Notes under the pieces: model-generated | Databases searched by the model: none | The model's input: only the letters and a program-made list of their open reading frames with translations | Told to the model about the DNA's origin: nothing | Translations under genes and position numbers: made by a program | Part shown: positions 5,994 to 7,414 of the stretch, piece by piece | Layout of the letters: every line of letters starts with the position of its first letter | How positions within the stretch are numbered: position 1 is the first letter of the stretch | Assembly: GCF_051251695.1 (NCBI RefSeq) | Contig: NZ_JBPOEU010000057.1 | Coordinates: forward strand, 1-7,414 | DNA length: 7,414 bases | Direction of reading: 5' to 3' | Source of the DNA: Maritalea sp051251695 | Lineage (GTDB): Bacteria > Pseudomonadota > Alphaproteobacteria > Rhizobiales > Devosiaceae

Positions 5994-6860
5994 ATGAAGA
6001 AGAAACACCTCTTAAGAGATATTGCGCAGTCCTTGGCGGTTCTTGCAGGCCGAGATTTCGGCGAAAAGTCCGAATTGACCAACGCGAATGCCTACCAATG
6101 GGACGGGCAAAGTCAAAATTTGCTCGCCGTTGATAAAGTCAATTACGTCGATTTGTCGCTTTTGCTCGGTATTGAGTCTCAAAAAGCAACATTGCTTGCC
6201 AACACCGAGCAGTTTACACGGGGGTTTGGTGCCAACAATGCACTGCTTTGGGGTGCCAAAGGCATGGGCAAAAGCTCAATCGTTAAGGCAATACATGCCG
6301 ATATTATATCCCGCTCCGACTCAGAAGACGGGTTTGAACGTTTAGTATTGGTTGAAATCCATCGCGAAGACATTCAGACGCTGCCTGCACTTATGCGCAA
6401 GTTAAACGATTTAGAGGCGAAGTTCTTGGTCTATTGCGATGACTTGTCGTTCGACAAAGAAGAAATGGACTATAAAGCGCTCAAATCAGTACTTGATGGC
6501 GGGCTTGAGGGCAGACCCGCAAATGTGTTGTTCTATGCCACGTCAAACCGTAGGCATTTGATGCCCCGCGATATGGTGGAGAACGAAACACGGGCGGCGA
6601 TTCATTCCAATGAGGCAATTGATGAAAAAGTCTCACTCTCAGATCGATTTGGTTTGTGGCTAGGGTTTCACAATTGCAACCAAGACACCTATTTGGAAAT
6701 GATCCGGCATTATTGCGCCCATTATGGCATTAGCGTTGAAAGCGAAGAGTTACGGTCTGATGCAATTGAGTGGGCCGCTACCCGTGGGGCGCGATCAGGC
6801 CGTGTCGCCATTCAGTTTGTTCGTCAATTGGCCGGAAAAAAGGGCCAGTCGCTAAGTTAG
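5994..6860 (+). CDS. DUF815 family AAA-type ATP-binding protein
   Basis: This 288-residue protein belongs to the DUF815 group of P-loop ATPases. Seen in order: an N-terminal helical region, YVDLSLLLGIESQKATLLANT (51-71), the Walker A motif GAKGMGKSS (87-95), the Walker B strand FLVYCDDLSF (144-153) with two acidic residues, a sensor-1-like strand VLFYATSNRRHL (178-189), the family block LSDRFGLWLGF (215-225) and a C-terminal Arg-containing segment GARSGRVAIQFVRQL (265-279). No signal peptide or membrane helix is seen, so it should be cytosolic. The fold suggests an ATP-driven remodelling or loading protein related to AAA+ enzymes; the substrate is unknown. It is transcribed divergently from yajC and convergently with an NlpD-like gene, both tied to the cell envelope, which is only a hint about function. 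The stop codon sits inside the terminator hairpin of the neighbour. Confidence 0.88.
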   Translation: MKKKHLLRDIAQSLAVLAGRDFGEKSELTNANAYQWDGQSQNLLAVDKVNYVDLSLLLGIESQKATLLANTEQFTRGFGANNALLWGAKGMGKSSIVKAIHADIISRSDSEDGFERLVLVEIHREDIQTLPALMRKLNDLEAKFLVYCDDLSFDKEEMDYKALKSVLDGGLEGRPANVLFYATSNRRHLMPRDMVENETRAAIHSNEAIDEKVSLSDRFGLWLGFHNCNQDTYLEMIRHYCAHYGISVESEELRSDAIEWAATRGARSGRVAIQFVRQLAGKKGQSLS

Positions 6861-6876
6861 CGGCTGACCCTCATAA
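6836..6876. terminator. Terminator between the convergent ATPase and nlpD-like genes
   Basis: The arms at 6841-6854 and 6858-6871 pair over 14 positions, with one C-A mismatch (6845/6867) and one T-G wobble, closing on a 3-base loop. On the minus strand the stem is followed at once by six T (complement of A6836-A6841), a classic intrinsic terminator for the NlpD-like gene, 25 bases past its stop. On the plus strand it is followed only by CATAATTTT, so it would be a weaker terminator for the ATPase gene. The ATPase stop TAG (6858-6860) lies in the stem, so the coding 3' end doubles as the terminator. Confidence 0.8.
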
Positions 6877-6895
6877 TTTTGCAGAACAGCTTGGT

Positions 6896-7414
6896 TTAGC
6901 TAGCCAATAGCGGCATCGGATCAACCGGTGTCGCGCCTTGGCGTAGTTCAAAGTGCAACTGTGGACGGCTTACTGCGCCAGTCATGCCGGCTGTGCCAAT
7001 TGAGTCACCCCGGTCCACATAAGTGCCTTTGGCGACCGTGATGTCTTTTAGGTGCGCATAAGCTGATACATAACCGTTGCTGTGTTTAATCAAGATCAAA
7101 TTGCCGAACCCTTCCACCGCGCTGCCGACATAGATCACTTGACCATTTTCCGCCGCGCGAATTGCAGCACCTTCAGGCACTTCGATGTTCACACCGGTGT
7201 TTTTCGAACCGCGGAAATCGGTGATCACCCGGCCCTTAACAGGCCAGCGGAACGAACCAGCTACCGATTTTGGTGTTTTAGCGACTGATGCTGTTGTGAT
7301 TGGCGCTTCAGATTTTGTTGCCGTCGGCGTCACTGGCTTCAACTCAGTTGTCGTTGTTTTTGGCTTTGCAACAGCAACTTTTAAGTTTGACGGACGCGCG
7401 ATCGGTGTTGGAGC
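6896..7414 (-). CDS. NlpD-like LytM/M23 domain protein, C-terminal part
   Basis: The frame is open from the right edge to TAA 6896-6898, giving 172 residues; the true start, and any signal peptide or LysM domain, lies beyond the window. A Thr/Pro/Lys/Ala-rich linker (about 7414-7255) precedes a complete LytM domain: FRWPVKGRVITDF, AENGQVIYVGSAVEGFGNLI, IKHSNGYVSAYAHLKDI and QLHFELRQGATPVDPMPLL. The Zn-binding residues of active M23 peptidases are degenerate. The first His is Asn (7199-7201), the Asp is Asn (7187-7189), and the first His of the HxH motif is Gln; HLKD and LHFEL keep single histidines. This matches NlpD/EnvC-type factors, which activate periplasmic amidases rather than cut peptidoglycan themselves. 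E. coli NlpD shows similar changes (NKGID, RLHFE). It ends 35 bases from the convergent ATPase gene with a strong terminator between. NlpD-like is favoured over DipM or an active endopeptidase; the symbol is left blank because the N-terminus is not visible. Confidence 0.87.
   Translation of the reverse strand, partial: APTPIARPSNLKVAVAKPKTTTTELKPVTPTATKSEAPITTASVAKTPKSVAGSFRWPVKGRVITDFRGSKNTGVNIEVPEGAAIRAAENGQVIYVGSAVEGFGNLILIKHSNGYVSAYAHLKDITVAKGTYVDRGDSIGTAGMTGAVSRPQLHFELRQGATPVDPMPLLAS

Noticed and set aside
1..7414. Search for CRISPR arrays, insertion sequences, tRNA/rRNA genes, toxin-antitoxin or defence genes
   Set aside because: No repeat array, terminal inverted repeats with transposase, RNA gene or defence-type protein was seen; all larger genes have core housekeeping identities and similar base composition.

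Overview
This 7.4 kb window looks like a chromosomal core region of an alphaproteobacterium, most likely a marine-type member of the Hyphomicrobiales (Rhizobiales) with a moderate, roughly half G+C composition. The clues are a DUF1127 tail, a folate/FAD-dependent TrmFO, a SecD-SecF fusion in a single polypeptide, and the order NlpD-like LytM protein / DUF815 ATPase / yajC / secDF / Mth938-like / squalene-phytoene-synthase-like / trmFO. The taxonomic placement is inferred from gene order and protein style; no search was run.

Layout from left to right: (1) 1-120, the 3' end of a small DUF1127 gene on the + strand, closed by a strong Rho-independent terminator (156-192). (2) 249-1640, trmFO on the + strand, a tRNA U54 methyltransferase, with an ambiguous start and an imperfect terminator hairpin around its stop codon. 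(3) A minus-strand operon read from 5831 down to 1670: yajC, secDF, a Mth938/NDUFAF3-like gene and a squalene/phytoene-synthase-fold NDUFAF6-like gene. The intergenic gaps are 31, 3 and 3 nt, so the last three genes are probably translationally coupled. (4) 5832-5993, a divergent promoter region with candidate promoters for the yajC operon and for a + strand DUF815 AAA-type ATPase (5994-6860). (5) A hairpin at 6841-6871 that contains the ATPase stop codon and terminates the convergent minus-strand gene. (6) 6896-7414, the C-terminal part of an NlpD-like LytM/M23 protein whose start lies beyond the window.

Functionally, YajC and SecDF form the auxiliary part of the Sec translocase, which uses the proton-motive force to help pull proteins across the inner membrane. 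The next two genes of the operon are homologues of two human mitochondrial complex I assembly factors, NDUFAF3 and NDUFAF6. Membrane protein export/insertion and respiratory-complex biogenesis thus seem to be encoded on one transcript. Both the NDUFAF6-like protein and the NlpD-like protein have lost catalytic residues of their parent enzyme folds, so both are probably non-enzymatic factors.

I found no mobile element, CRISPR array, tRNA or rRNA gene, and no sign of recent transfer. This is mainly conserved housekeeping DNA. The points most worth a second look are the complex I assembly factor pair, the two probable pseudo-enzymes, and the uncharacterised ATPase divergent from yajC.
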